Source: Pseudosulfitobacter pseudonitzschiae
GTDB lineage: Bacteria > Pseudomonadota > Alphaproteobacteria > Rhodobacterales > Rhodobacteraceae
Direction: 5' to 3'
Length of the DNA: 64,000 bases
NCBI RefSeq assembly: GCF_002222635.1
Contig: NZ_CP022415.1
Location: 2,604,001-2,668,000, forward strand
The position numbers and the translations under genes were made by a program. The notes under the pieces are model-generated. The model searched no databases and was not told where the DNA came from. It saw only the letters and a list, made by a program, of their open reading frames with translations. Numbering within the stretch: the stretch's first letter is position 1; every line of letters begins with the position of its first letter. Of the stretch, positions 54,692 through 64,000 are shown piece after piece.

Positions 54692-54767
54692 TGGCAGGGG
54701 CAGAAGGGTTCGAACCCTCGACCTACGGTTTTGGAGACCGTCGCTCTACCAGCTGAGCTATACCCCT
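54692..54767 (-). tRNA. trnW: tRNA-Trp (anticodon CCA)
   Basis: On the minus strand a full cloverleaf folds: 7-bp acceptor AGGGGTA/TGCCCCT, D arm GCTC..GAGC, anticodon arm ACGGT-CTCCAAA-ACCGT with anticodon CCA, and T arm GAGGG-TTCGAAC-CCTTC. The 3' CCA is encoded (54694-54692). Upstream of secE as in many bacteria. Confidence 0.97.
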
Positions 54768-54781
54768 ACGCGATCGCTGCG

Positions 54782-54810
54782 TGATTACGCGGCACGCGGC
54801 AGCATTGCAA
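54782..54810 (-). promoter_or_regulatory. Candidate promoter of the tRNA-Trp gene
   Basis: Minus strand TTGCAA (54810-54805), a 17-nt spacer and TAATCA (54787-54782), placing the start of transcription about 8 nt before the tRNA. Confidence 0.5.
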
Positions 54811-54973
54811 GTCCGATTTGAGCACAAATGCCAAGGAACGTCACACCCGCATGCGCCAGCGCAGGTTTTACGACCAGCGCGCCTGCAGATGGCGCCCTCT
54901 TGGTCAGCATAGCGGGATGGATCAGGGTCAGGTCTGCGCTTGCGCGGATTGCCACCCGCGGCAGCGTCCCTCG

Positions 54974-54999
54974 GGAACCGCAATGCGCCACGATGTGTT
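54974..54999 (+). promoter_or_regulatory. ECF-type promoter motif GGAAC-N17-TGTT
   Basis: GGAAC at 54974-54978 and TGTT at 54996-54999, 44 bp before the GTG start at 55043. It differs by one base from the 11711-11736 motif and has the same 17-nt spacer. The remainder of the 54768-55042 gap has no gene. Confidence 0.45.
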
Positions 55000-55042
55000 G
55001 AGACACCGAACCCAACAAAACAGATCACATGAGGAGATCACC

Positions 55043-55462
55043 GTGACCATTAACAATCTCAAAGACGTCTATTTCGATCAACTCCAAGACCTGCACAGTG
55101 CCTGCAACCAATCGATGGAAGCCACCGCCGATCTGGGCCGTGCCGCAAAAGACAAAGAGCTGAGCAAAGCCTTGATCGCTGGTGTGAATGGCATTTCCGA
55201 AGGTCTGGCAACCGAAGCCCGTGCCCACGGCGTCAAAGCCGACATTTCCGACCACGACGCGCGCGATGCGGTGATCATCACCCAGTATCAGCGCATGGTG
55301 CACTATGCACTTGCCGGTTACGGCAGTGTCGTCGCCTTTGCCAACCGTCTTGGTCTGGACGAGGACGCAGCCAAGCTGCAAAAACTTCTGGACGATACGT
55401 ATGATGGCGACCGCCACATGACGAAAATCGCCACCGGCGGCGTTAACAAAGCCGCAGCTTGA
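55043..55462 (+). CDS. DUF892 ferritin-like protein (YciE type)
   Basis: 139 aa from GTG 55043, preceded by GAGGAG. NNLKDVYFDQLQDLHSACNQSMEATADLGRAAKD and the later DARDAVIITQYQRMVHYALAGYGSVVAFA and LGLDEDAAKLQKLLDDTYDGDRHMTKIA follow the DUF892 four-helix pattern. Related YciE proteins are stress-induced. The metal-binding capacity here is untested. A terminator follows at 55483-55512. Confidence 0.85.
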   Translation: MTINNLKDVYFDQLQDLHSACNQSMEATADLGRAAKDKELSKALIAGVNGISEGLATEARAHGVKADISDHDARDAVIITQYQRMVHYALAGYGSVVAFANRLGLDEDAAKLQKLLDDTYDGDRHMTKIATGGVNKAAA

Positions 55463-55482
55463 CCGGTTTCAAAACCGTTCGA

Positions 55483-55512
55483 AAAGAGGCCAGACATCGC
55501 GCTGGCCTCTTT
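55483..55512. terminator. Terminator between the DUF892 gene and the DddL-like gene
   Basis: A perfect 11-bp stem AAAGAGGCCAG/CTGGCCTCTTT (55483-55493 with 55502-55512) with A and T ends, between convergent genes. Confidence 0.85.
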
Positions 55513-55525
55513 CGTGTCAAACCGC

Positions 55526-56236
55526 TCAGTATGGCCCACGTGATTTGGCCGTGATCGCCCCTGCCTTGCGCGTGGCCGTAAGCTTCATCATCGGCTCGGC
55601 CAACCGCCCTGCTGCACCTGTCCACGCATAGGCCAGAAGACAGGGGTCCAGCTCTCCTGTGGTGATCCGATGTTCGTCGCCAGAACGGTTCAGAATCAAC
55701 GACCCCGGCGCGTAAACGGCCGTGTCATTTTCAGACCACGCACCCGAAACAGAGATATAGCTTTCCTCGATGTCCTGATGGCTGTGCTGGGGATAGGTGG
55801 TGGCGGGCGCGAACAGCACAAAGCCCAAAATCAACCCGTCGGACTGCACCGGCCCCTTCGGGCCCAAAACCTCGCAATAGGCGTATTTCTGCGCCAGCGC
55901 CTTGGGTAGCTTGTCATAGCCATATTCCCACGCCAGATCGCCGCGCACTTCGCGCAAAGCCCGCGCCATGCCCTGCATCGCCGACCGCTCACCCAGATCC
56001 AGCGCACGGGCGAAATGTGCGGTCACAGGCTTAACCTCGTGCGGACGGGACAAAATCGCGGGGTTGGATGCCACACAGGCCGACAGCCTGTCGCGCACCC
56101 GTTTGCGGTGACTGCGGATCGACGGGCTGCCCCCTGCGGTGCCGTTGCGGTACAGCACATCGAACTCGCGCAGCAAATAGGTCCAGTTCGGGCAATCCCG
56201 AAGCCGAAGATCGGCGGGGGACGTTGTGTCAGTCAT
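55526..56236 (-). CDS. dddL: Dimethylsulfoniopropionate lyase, DddL-like cupin
   Basis: 236 aa from ATG 56236. The C-terminal cupin has the metal site His151-x-His153 with Glu157 (TYPQHSHQDIEESY), Tyr160 and His189 (SGDEHRITTG). The N-terminal DCPNWTYLLREFDVLYRNGTAGG, WEYGYDKLPKALAQKYAYCEVLGP and CLLAYAWTG agree with what I know of DddL rather than DddQ, DddW or DddP. DddL cleaves DMSP to dimethyl sulfide and acrylate. It stands alone downstream of the second tuf; no acrylate-use or DMSP transport genes are next to it. Confidence 0.75.
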   Translation of the reverse strand: MTDTTSPADLRLRDCPNWTYLLREFDVLYRNGTAGGSPSIRSHRKRVRDRLSACVASNPAILSRPHEVKPVTAHFARALDLGERSAMQGMARALREVRGDLAWEYGYDKLPKALAQKYAYCEVLGPKGPVQSDGLILGFVLFAPATTYPQHSHQDIEESYISVSGAWSENDTAVYAPGSLILNRSGDEHRITTGELDPCLLAYAWTGAAGRLAEPMMKLTATRKAGAITAKSRGPY

Positions 56237-56352
56237 CAGCGGCTGGTCCTTTTGCACATGGTCTGCGTCGCTCTCGAACCACCAACAGCCTTTTGCACCC
56301 CCTTCGCGCGACAGCTTGCGTCCTTGAAGAACACAGCAGCGACACCGCACAA

Positions 56353-56382
56353 AAAAGGCCGCAGCTAGTGCTGCGGCCTTTT
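56353..56382 (-). terminator. tuf (copy 2) terminator
   Basis: Same 12-bp stem with A/T ends as at 34203-34232 (56353-56364 with 56371-56382). It separates tuf from the dddL transcript. Confidence 0.85.
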
Positions 56383-56421
56383 CTATTGAAGCGATGGCGG
56401 GCCGGTGGCCCGCTCAGCGGC

Positions 56422-57597
<1,176 letters not shown>

Positions 57598-57653
57598 GTC
57601 TCGGCGCCCTTTTTGTTAGTGGAATCCTTGCAGACCCAATGCGTTCCGCGGGG

Positions 57654-57682
57654 CATGTATTGCCATTGCGCAGGAAAATCAA
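57654..57682 (-). promoter_or_regulatory. Candidate promoter of tuf copy 2
   Basis: Minus strand TTGATT (57682-57677), a 17-nt spacer and TACATG (57659-57654), about 57 nt upstream of the start. Further upstream a 7-bp inverted repeat CAGATGT/ACATCTG (57709-57715 with 57718-57724) could be an operator. Both are weak inferences. Confidence 0.35.
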
Positions 57683-57785
57683 GCGGTCTTCACGGTTTTG
57701 GAGTTGCGCAGATGTACACATCTGCCGCGTTTCGGTACAAATCTCCGCGCGCGGTCCGCAGCATGCAAAGCGGCCTTTGCGTGGC

Positions 57786-58391
57786 TTACTCGGCAGCGAT
57801 CGCCGCCTCTGGTACAGCCGTGTCCGCATCCGCGCTGACCCGACCAGCCCCGGTCGTGACAAACCAGCCTTCTTCTTTCATCTGTTTAACCAGATAACGC
57901 TCGATCGCCTTGGCCACGTTTTCGGACAATTGCTCCAGTTGTTCCTCGGCGGACAGGGTATAGCCCGACCCGACCACCGTGCCGGTGCCAAATGTTTCCA
58001 GCACGGTGATGGTATGGGGTTTGTCCATCAACTTTTTGCCCGCCGCATCGTCCCAGACCGTCAAGTTGATGATCAGGATCGATTTTGGCGACAACACCAG
58101 AGGTACACCGGGGGCGGCCAGCACGTAGCCTTCGACCGACACACCAAAGTGATAGTTGCTGTTACCGTCATAACGGTCGAACCGCTGGGCGATGGCTTTT
58201 TGCACAGCGGTCGTCAGCTGCTCTTCTGTGGCATCGCGGCTGAGCGGACCTTTTTGCGCCTTCGGGGCGACAACGACATTGTGCAACAGGTTAAAATTGC
58301 CCAGCGGCACGGGTTTGTCGTTAATATCATTGGCGCCACCACAAGCCGTCAGCAGACCCATCACACACATCATCATCGCAAGCCGCAGCAT
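57786..58391 (-). CDS. Lipoprotein of unknown function
   Basis: 201 aa. The signal sequence MLRLAMMMCVMGLLTAC ends in a lipobox with Cys17 as the lipidated residue; the next residues GGA contain no Asp at +2, so outer-membrane sorting is expected by the Lol rule. The mature part has NYHFGVSVEGYVLAAPGVPLVLSPKSILIINLTVWDD and a helical NVAKAIERYLVKQM region. I recognise no characterised family. It is divergent from the P450 gene. Confidence 0.8.
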   Translation of the reverse strand: MLRLAMMMCVMGLLTACGGANDINDKPVPLGNFNLLHNVVVAPKAQKGPLSRDATEEQLTTAVQKAIAQRFDRYDGNSNYHFGVSVEGYVLAAPGVPLVLSPKSILIINLTVWDDAAGKKLMDKPHTITVLETFGTGTVVGSGYTLSAEEQLEQLSENVAKAIERYLVKQMKEEGWFVTTGAGRVSADADTAVPEAAIAAE

Positions 58392-58466
58392 TGCAGTCCT
58401 CCCAAAAGGATTGTTCAGCCAAGGCCTAACGGATGATCGTCACAGGCGCAATTGGCCGCTGTGCGA

Positions 58467-58494
58467 TTGCAGGCCGCGCAGATGCACTTATATC
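58467..58494 (+). promoter_or_regulatory. Candidate promoter of the P450 gene
   Basis: TTGCAG (58467-58472), a 16-nt spacer and TATATC (58489-58494), with the ATG at 58517 after an AAGGAGAG ribosome site. Confidence 0.35.
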
Positions 58495-58516
58495 ATGGTA
58501 GAACAAGGAGAGCACG

Positions 58517-59893
58517 ATGCCCGACACGGTTCTACCACAAGCCGCCCAAAGCCCGCTTCCTGTCCGCGTACCATTGGTCAGCGAGCCGTGGGGCCTGTTG
58601 AAAAGCCTGCAAGAGGCGCGGCGCAACGTGCTGTCGATCATCCCTGAGATTGCAACGACCCAGCCAATGGTGTCAGGCAAGACCGGCAAACGCTGGCATA
58701 TGGTGATGGACCCTCAGGCCATACGCGAAATGTTGCTGGACCGGCTGGATCAATACCCCAAATCTCTGGTTACCAAGAACCTGCTGAAGCCCGCCATCGG
58801 AGAATCGCTGTTCATCGCCGAAGGCGCGCACTGGCGCTGGCAGCGACGCACGGCGGCACCGGTGTTTTCGCATCGCAACGTCTCGGCGCTGGCACCGATC
58901 ATGTCAGCCGCAGCCGAGCGGGCCTGCGACCGGATCGCAGCGGCAGGGCCACGTGCGGTGAATCTGCTGGACGAGATGGTGACAACAACCTTTGACGTGA
59001 TCGCCGATGTGACGTTTTCGGGCGGTGATACTTTTGACCGCGACGGGGTACACAACGCCATCGACAGCTATATCGCCGAGGCGGGCAAGATCTCTTTGTT
59101 TGATATTCTGGGCTTTCCCGACTGGGTGCCGCGCCCGGGCCGGGTGATGTCGGGCAAAGCCCTGAAAGAAATGAAATCGGTGGCGGACAAGGCGATCGAA
59201 GATCGCGCCGCACGCGGCACCAGCGCGGTGCCCGATTTGCTGGACCTGCTGCTGGCAGGGGAAGACCCCAAGTCGGGTCGCACCATGTCCACCGCCGAAC
59301 TGCGCGACAACCTTTTGACCTTTATCGTAGCGGGCCACGAGACGACCGCGCTGACATTGGCATGGTCGATGTATCTGGTGGCTTTTGACCAAGACGTGCA
59401 GGACCGCGCCCGCGCCGAGGCACAATCGGTGCTGCAAGGACGCGCGGCAGGCGCCGAGGACGTGGCCGATCTGCCCTATATCCGCCAGATCGTCGACGAG
59501 GCACTGCGGTTGTATCCACCTGCGGGGATCGTATCGCGCACTGCTTTGAAAAAGGACACCCTGGGCGGACGCGAGATTTTGCCCGGCGATACGGTGATGA
59601 TCCCGATTTATGCGTTGGGGCGGTCAAAGCTGTTGTGGGAAGACGCCGACGCTTTCCGGCCCGAACGGTTTGCCAACCGCAAGGCGATTGACCGCTATGC
59701 CTATCTGCCCTTTGGCGACGGGCCGCGTATCTGCATCGGAGCCTCTTTTGCGCTGCAAGAGGCGGTGATCATACTGGCGACACTGCTATCACGGTTCCGC
59801 TTCAAACCTGTGGCGGGGCGTGACCCCGAGCCGGTGATGATCCTGACCCTGCGGCCCGAAGGCGGTGTCTGGCTGACGGCTGAGGCGGTTTAA
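58517..59893 (+). CDS. Cytochrome P450
   Basis: 458 aa. The I-helix AGHETT, K-helix EALRLYPP (ExxR) and heme-binding FGDGPRICIG with thiolate Cys406 are all present, so it should be functional. There is no membrane anchor, so it is soluble. The sequence resembles broad bacterial P450s related to fatty acid or terpene oxidation (EALRLYPPAGIVSRTA, FRPERFANR), but the substrate is not deducible and no ferredoxin gene is adjacent. Confidence 0.93.
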   Translation: MPDTVLPQAAQSPLPVRVPLVSEPWGLLKSLQEARRNVLSIIPEIATTQPMVSGKTGKRWHMVMDPQAIREMLLDRLDQYPKSLVTKNLLKPAIGESLFIAEGAHWRWQRRTAAPVFSHRNVSALAPIMSAAAERACDRIAAAGPRAVNLLDEMVTTTFDVIADVTFSGGDTFDRDGVHNAIDSYIAEAGKISLFDILGFPDWVPRPGRVMSGKALKEMKSVADKAIEDRAARGTSAVPDLLDLLLAGEDPKSGRTMSTAELRDNLLTFIVAGHETTALTLAWSMYLVAFDQDVQDRARAEAQSVLQGRAAGAEDVADLPYIRQIVDEALRLYPPAGIVSRTALKKDTLGGREILPGDTVMIPIYALGRSKLLWEDADAFRPERFANRKAIDRYAYLPFGDGPRICIGASFALQEAVIILATLLSRFRFKPVAGRDPEPVMILTLRPEGGVWLTAEAV

Positions 59894-59897
59894 GGTC

Positions 59898-59940
59898 GGG
59901 GGCGCTGCCCCCGGCGCTATGCGCCTCCCCCGGAGTTTTT
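59898..59940. repeat. GC-rich double hairpin after the P450 gene (terminator-like intergenic repeat)
   Basis: Two stems, GGGGGC/GCCCCC (59898-59903 with 59907-59912) and GGCGC/GCGCC (59913-59917 with 59921-59925), then CTCCCCCGGAG and a T5 run. An alternative larger pairing GGGGG with CCCCC (59927-59931) is possible. From memory such units recur downstream of genes in Rhodobacteraceae; only one is seen here. It may end both convergent genes. Confidence 0.6.
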
Positions 59941-59959
59941 CTGGCAAGATGAAGGGAGG

Positions 59960-61087
59960 TCAGTCGCAGATGTCTTGCAGGGCTTTGAACTCGGCCTTGG
60001 TCAAAAGCGGTTTTGTCGGGCCCTGCGTTGCGGCAAAAGTGCGGGCGGCGTCAGCGCGGGCAGCGGTTTCGGGGTGGCTGGACATATAGACAGGCAGATC
60101 GGGCATGATGCTTTCGAGATCGGCCAGACTGTCAAAGAAATCGGCAAAGCCTTCGGTGGTGACACCGGCTTTGTCCAGCATGGTCAGGGCGTAAAGGTCG
60201 GCCTTGGCCTCGGCCTCGCGGGTGTAGCTGGAATTGAGCATCCATTCGGCCATCGCCACGGCGACAGTGCCGCCTGCGAAATCGCCCAGCACCAGCCCCA
60301 ACAGCCCCGCCGATCCTGCCGCGCGCAAGGCACCGCGCGTGCTGTCACGGTTTTCGACGTGGGCGATTTCATGCGCCAGTACAGCACCAACTGCTTCTGG
60401 TGTCTCGGCTGCAGCGAGCAAGCCGTTTACCAGAACGATCTGGCCGCCCGGTGCGGCAAAGGCATTCACCATCTCGTGGTTCATCACCACGACGTTCAGG
60501 TCATATTCGACACCCGTAGAGGTGGTCAGCGTATTTGTCAGCTTGGTCAGTGCGGCATCCCCTTCGGGGCTGGAGCAGACCAGCGTGCCAGCCTCGTTGC
60601 CGCCCAAGAAGCGTTCCATCTGGCGCACTATGGACTTGCCCCAAGCGACCTCTTTCTCGATTGGAATGATCAGGGCCATTGTGCTGGCCATCGCGGGCAG
60701 GATGACAAAGATCATCACCGCCAGCGCACCAGCCGCCAGCCCCAGACGGGTCAGCACCCGCCGCGTGGTGCCCGGTGCGATGTCGCGTCGCTGCAGGTCG
60801 GGGCATAGCCGCGTGATGTCCTGAACCATCTGCGGGTCTAACACCGTCAGACGGGCCGTAACGATCAGCGCGCTGTCATGGGAATGGGCGGCCTGAAGGC
60901 TGATCACCAACTGGTCGGTGCGCGCCTGCCCCCCCAAGGCACGCAGCGCACCCATCGGCCAGTGCTGCACACCGCCCGGCAGATCGGGGTGGTGCAAGGT
61001 CAGCATCAGCGCCGCAGGATCGATCGACAGGTCTACGTCAAGACGCAGACCTGTTTCGCCATCGAAATACCGCGCTTGCGCCTCCAC
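59960..61087 (-). CDS. M48-family metallopeptidase, membrane-bound
   Basis: 375 aa from GTG 61087, directly abutting the upstream TAG. Residues 1-100 are a cytosolic domain, a membrane helix spans about 114-140, and the peptidase domain has the zinc motif HEIAH (239-243) and a downstream Glu in the MLNSSYTREAEAKADLYAL segment. It belongs to the M48 (Ste24/HtpX/BepA) group. Coupling to the DUF898 gene suggests a joint membrane function. Confidence 0.87.
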   Translation of the reverse strand: MEAQARYFDGETGLRLDVDLSIDPAALMLTLHHPDLPGGVQHWPMGALRALGGQARTDQLVISLQAAHSHDSALIVTARLTVLDPQMVQDITRLCPDLQRRDIAPGTTRRVLTRLGLAAGALAVMIFVILPAMASTMALIIPIEKEVAWGKSIVRQMERFLGGNEAGTLVCSSPEGDAALTKLTNTLTTSTGVEYDLNVVVMNHEMVNAFAAPGGQIVLVNGLLAAAETPEAVGAVLAHEIAHVENRDSTRGALRAAGSAGLLGLVLGDFAGGTVAVAMAEWMLNSSYTREAEAKADLYALTMLDKAGVTTEGFADFFDSLADLESIMPDLPVYMSSHPETAARADAARTFAATQGPTKPLLTKAEFKALQDICD

Positions 61088-62317
61088 CTAGATCGCTCCA
61101 CCGATGTCAAGCGCGTCGGCAAAGCCCTCGGCGTCGGCACCGGGATCGGGGGCACGCTGGTTGATGTGATCCAGATGCGGGGCGTTGGCCACCACCACGG
61201 AAGAAACCACATGGTCGATGATGCGTTGTGTGATCATCACCAGCGACAGCCCGCCCAGCGCAAGGATCAGCGCCACGTAAAGCACAGCAACCACGATACC
61301 GCCCAGAATACCACCGGCTGCGTTGAAATCATCCGGGCTGGCATAGCCACCAAAAAGCGCCCCCAACGCGCCAAAGCTCATGCCTAGGGTCGCCATCAGA
61401 ACCAGCCCCATGAACAAAAAGCCGATGATCGCGGCGCCGATGATCGCAGCGATGCCTGTCAGCGTAATGCCGATCACGCGGCCTGTGCGTGCGCCGGAAT
61501 CAAAGGTCACAGCCCCGTCGAGCATTTTGGCGCGGGTCAGCACATTGAATGCGTAAATGCGGTAATAGACACCCCCCACGATCAGCCAGATATAGCCAAC
61601 CAGAACCGAAACCACGGCCAACACAGGAATTTCGACCACCACGGCAAGCGCGCTGCCGATTACAATCAGCAGTACCGCGAACAGCACATGCTTGAGCCCC
61701 GGATAAAGAGATTGCCAGCGCCCGGTCTGTTCGAATCTGGCGTCGCCGTACCATGTGCGGTCGGTCATATATTTTTCCAGCCAGAAGGTTTGGCGCGGCA
61801 ACAGAATGCCCAAAGTGATGATTGTCAGAAACCCGTGGCCCAGCGCCCGCCAGACATATCCCCACGCGCCGTTCTCCATGCCAAAGCGCAACCCGCGCCA
61901 TCGTGTACGTGCCATTTTATAGCGACGAGCGCGATACACGGCGAACAACAGCAGCGGCAAGACTGCCAGTAGTGAGATATAAATCGCCCCAACTTGCGCC
62001 ATCACTTCGATGTCGTTGCGCGGCTCGGAGAACAGGTTGAGGCCGAAGTAGAACAGCGCCATCTGCACAATGCCCAGATAAACCGCCAGCACCACGATGG
62101 CGAAGAGAAAGCCCAGCAGCTTTTCCAGTCCGGTGCCGGTATATTCAAAGCTGTCGCCGTCGCCAGCTGTCGCGGACCAGATGTATTTGCGAATGCGGGT
62201 CTTGGCCCAGAAACGATAGATGCCCAGCGTAATCAGGGTCAGAATTGCGGTTTTGAAATAGAGCGAGAACAAAGGCCCCGCTTTGCCATGATACTGGCCG
62301 TGAATGGTCGCACTCAT
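61088..62317 (-). CDS. DUF898 (YjgN-like) membrane protein
   Basis: 409 aa polytopic protein. The beginning HGQYHGKAGPLFSLYFKTAILTLITLGIYRFWAKTRIRKYIWSAT is the DUF898 signature, with a second similar YW.KTR-like block (ARTRWRGLRFGMENGAWGY) further on. About nine membrane helices are visible. Function unknown in all members I know. It ends immediately before the M48 gene. Confidence 0.85.
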   Translation of the reverse strand: MSATIHGQYHGKAGPLFSLYFKTAILTLITLGIYRFWAKTRIRKYIWSATAGDGDSFEYTGTGLEKLLGFLFAIVVLAVYLGIVQMALFYFGLNLFSEPRNDIEVMAQVGAIYISLLAVLPLLLFAVYRARRYKMARTRWRGLRFGMENGAWGYVWRALGHGFLTIITLGILLPRQTFWLEKYMTDRTWYGDARFEQTGRWQSLYPGLKHVLFAVLLIVIGSALAVVVEIPVLAVVSVLVGYIWLIVGGVYYRIYAFNVLTRAKMLDGAVTFDSGARTGRVIGITLTGIAAIIGAAIIGFLFMGLVLMATLGMSFGALGALFGGYASPDDFNAAGGILGGIVVAVLYVALILALGGLSLVMITQRIIDHVVSSVVVANAPHLDHINQRAPDPGADAEGFADALDIGGAI

Positions 62318-62427
62318 TGTTTTATATGTCCTTCGTTATAACCAGGCTTGCCTTTGTGCGCATGTTTTCTGCGCATTCTGCGTTCGCCGTTCTAGCAATA
62401 CAACGGCTTGCAATGGCAAGAATACCT

Positions 62428-64000
62428 TTAGTTGAATCGGTTGTCGCGTGGAAATCCGCGAGGTGCCATGCGGCCTGAACCGGCGCGTTTTCCGCGCCAC
62501 TCGGTCAGTTCCGCTTGGGTACGGGTGCGGCCTGCAGGGTCCAGCCACGTCAAACCGTCCGCAAGCGTAAAGGTGATGGCGTCGGACAGGCCGCCGTCTT
62601 TGTATTTTTGCAGACGCACGCCTTTGCCACGGGCCATCTCGGGCAGTTCGTCCAGATCAAAGACCAGAACCTTGCGGTTCTCGCCGACCACGGCCACAGC
62701 ATCGCCGGTCACCCGTTTGCAGATCAGCGCAAAGACATCGCCGCGCACGTTCAGCACCTGTTTGCCGCTGCGTGTCTGGGCGACAACTTCGTTCTCCGGC
62801 ACTACAAAACCGTCACCCGCAGAAGAGGCAACCAGCAGGCGTGCGTCGGGTTTGTGAATAAACAGATCAACGATCTGCGCCTCGTTGGGCAGATCGACCA
62901 TCAGGCGCAGCGGTTCGCCCATGCCGCGCCCGCCGGGCAGGTTCGAGGCGGACAAAGTATAGAACCGCCCGTTTGATCCAAAGACCAGCAGCCTGTCGGT
63001 GGTTTCAGCATGAAAAACAAAGCGCGGCGCGTCGCCGTCCTTGAACTTCAGTTCGCGGTTCAGATCAATGTGGCCGGTCATCGCGCGGATCCAACCCATC
63101 TGGCTGCACACAACGGTGATCGGCTCCCGGTCGATCATCGCTTCTAGGGGCACATCTTCGACCTGTCCGGCCTCGGCAAATGTGGTGCGGCGCGCACCTG
63201 CATTCGGCGTATCGCCAATTGCCCAGTCCTTGCCAAACTGCTTTTTCGTTTCTTTCAGTTGTTCGCTGATCGCGTCCCACTGAAGATGCGGATTGTCCAG
63301 AAGATCCTCAAGACCTGCGCGTTCTTCCATCAGGGCCGATTGCTCGCGCAGCAATTCCAGCTCTTCCAGACGGCGCAAGCTGCGCAGACGCATGTTCAGG
63401 ATCGCGTCTGCCTGCACTTCGGTCAGCGATTCTTCGGTGGCTAGGGGCGGCGACTGATAGTCTTTTTCGTCCGTCGCCCGCACATGATCGCGGCCCCAGT
63501 CTTCGCGCATCAGCGCGGCCTTGGGCTCGTCGTCATAGCGGATGATGTCGATCACACGATCCAGATTGAGGAAGGCGACAATGAACCCTTCCAGCACTTC
63601 CAGACGGTGGTCGATCTTTTCCATGCGGTGCAGGCTGCGCCGCTCCAGCACTTCGCGGCGGAAATCAAGAAAGGCCCGCAGCACTTCCTTCATCGAGCAG
63701 ACCTTGGGCGTGACGCCGTCGATCAGCACGTTCATGTTCATCGAGAACCGCACTTCCAGATCGGAATTGCGGTAAAGCATTCCCATCAGCACATCGGGAT
63801 CGACGTTTTTCGAACGCGGTTCCAGCACCAGCCGAATGTCGTCGGCGCTTTCGTCGCGCACATCGCCAAGGATCGGAACCTTTTTGGTCTGGATGACCTC
63901 GGCCAGCTTTTCGATCAGCTTGGATTTCTGGACCTGATAGGGAATCTCTGTGACGACAATCTGCCACTGCCCGCGACCCAGATCCTCGACTTCGTAGCGG
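62428..64000 (-). CDS. parC: DNA topoisomerase IV subunit A (3' part)
   Basis: The reading frame is open to the window edge, giving 523 C-terminal residues. GRGQWQIVVTEIPYQVQKSKLIEKLAE is the ParC/GyrA core; the rest includes the coiled-coil tower and a C-terminal beta-pinwheel. The absence of the GyrA-box QRRGGKG and the sequence RGKGVRLQKYKDGG favour ParC over GyrA. The active-site Tyr and quinolone region lie outside the window. A 110-bp gap with no gene separates it from DUF898. Confidence 0.93.
   Translation of the reverse strand, partial: RYEVEDLGRGQWQIVVTEIPYQVQKSKLIEKLAEVIQTKKVPILGDVRDESADDIRLVLEPRSKNVDPDVLMGMLYRNSDLEVRFSMNMNVLIDGVTPKVCSMKEVLRAFLDFRREVLERRSLHRMEKIDHRLEVLEGFIVAFLNLDRVIDIIRYDDEPKAALMREDWGRDHVRATDEKDYQSPPLATEESLTEVQADAILNMRLRSLRRLEELELLREQSALMEERAGLEDLLDNPHLQWDAISEQLKETKKQFGKDWAIGDTPNAGARRTTFAEAGQVEDVPLEAMIDREPITVVCSQMGWIRAMTGHIDLNRELKFKDGDAPRFVFHAETTDRLLVFGSNGRFYTLSASNLPGGRGMGEPLRLMVDLPNEAQIVDLFIHKPDARLLVASSAGDGFVVPENEVVAQTRSGKQVLNVRGDVFALICKRVTGDAVAVVGENRKVLVFDLDELPEMARGKGVRLQKYKDGGLSDAITFTLADGLTWLDPAGRTRTQAELTEWRGKRAGSGRMAPRGFPRDNRFN

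Overview
The window is a housekeeping chromosomal segment of a marine alphaproteobacterium, most likely a Roseobacter-group member of the Rhodobacteraceae. The evidence for this is the general L-amino-acid transporter set aapJQMP, the ATP12-type F1 assembly chaperone, the long alphaproteobacterial RpoB and RpoC, the C-minus S14, a cupin that closely resembles the DMSP lyase DddL, and high-GC codon usage throughout. There are no insertion sequences, phage genes or CRISPR arrays.

Layout. 1-1380 (+): a translationally coupled trio made of a sterol-desaturase C-terminus, a double-cluster ferredoxin-like protein and a SixA-like phosphatase. 1412-5907 (-): aapJ-aapQ-aapM-aapP, with a strong hairpin after aapJ. 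6103-8913 (-): crcB, RluA-type pseudouridine synthase, HAD phosphatase and ATP12, all joined by 4-bp overlaps. 8956-11650 (-): DegP/HtrA protease and rarA. 11769-12462 (+): a small hydrophilic protein and a host-attachment family protein, behind an ECF-type promoter motif. 12547-30818 (-): the S10, spc and alpha ribosomal operons with secY, adk and rpoA. This block is interrupted three times: by terminators after rplW and after rpmD, and by a plus-strand cluster (SDR, 2OG-Fe(II) oxygenase, nuclease) between rpmC and rplP.

31088-34169 (+): NUDIX hydrolase, PiT phosphate transporter, an intergenic stretch rich in stem-loops, and a degenerate Hint-domain protein. 34272-38737 (-): str operon rpsL-rpsG-fusA-tuf, with a large palindromic element between fusA and tuf. 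39141-41617: two related rhamnosyltransferase-like proteins flanking an EamA exporter. 41783-54767 (-): tRNA-Trp, a membrane protein, secE, nusG, rplK, rplA, rplJ, rplL, rpoB, rpoC. 55043-56236: a DUF892 ferritin-like protein (+) and the DddL-like lyase (-). 56422-57597 (-): a second, almost identical tuf. 57786-64000: lipoprotein, cytochrome P450, M48 metallopeptidase, DUF898 membrane protein and the 3' part of parC.

Most of the window makes the gene-expression machinery: ribosomal proteins, both elongation factors, RNA polymerase core, NusG, and SecY/SecE. Accessory genes sit in the gaps between these operons. The best leads are the stem-loop-rich stretch upstream of the degenerate Hint gene, the GGAAC-N17-YGTT motif shared by two small stress-type loci, the two tuf copies that differ by an inverted 3-nt hairpin loop, and the broken small gene between rpsM and adk.
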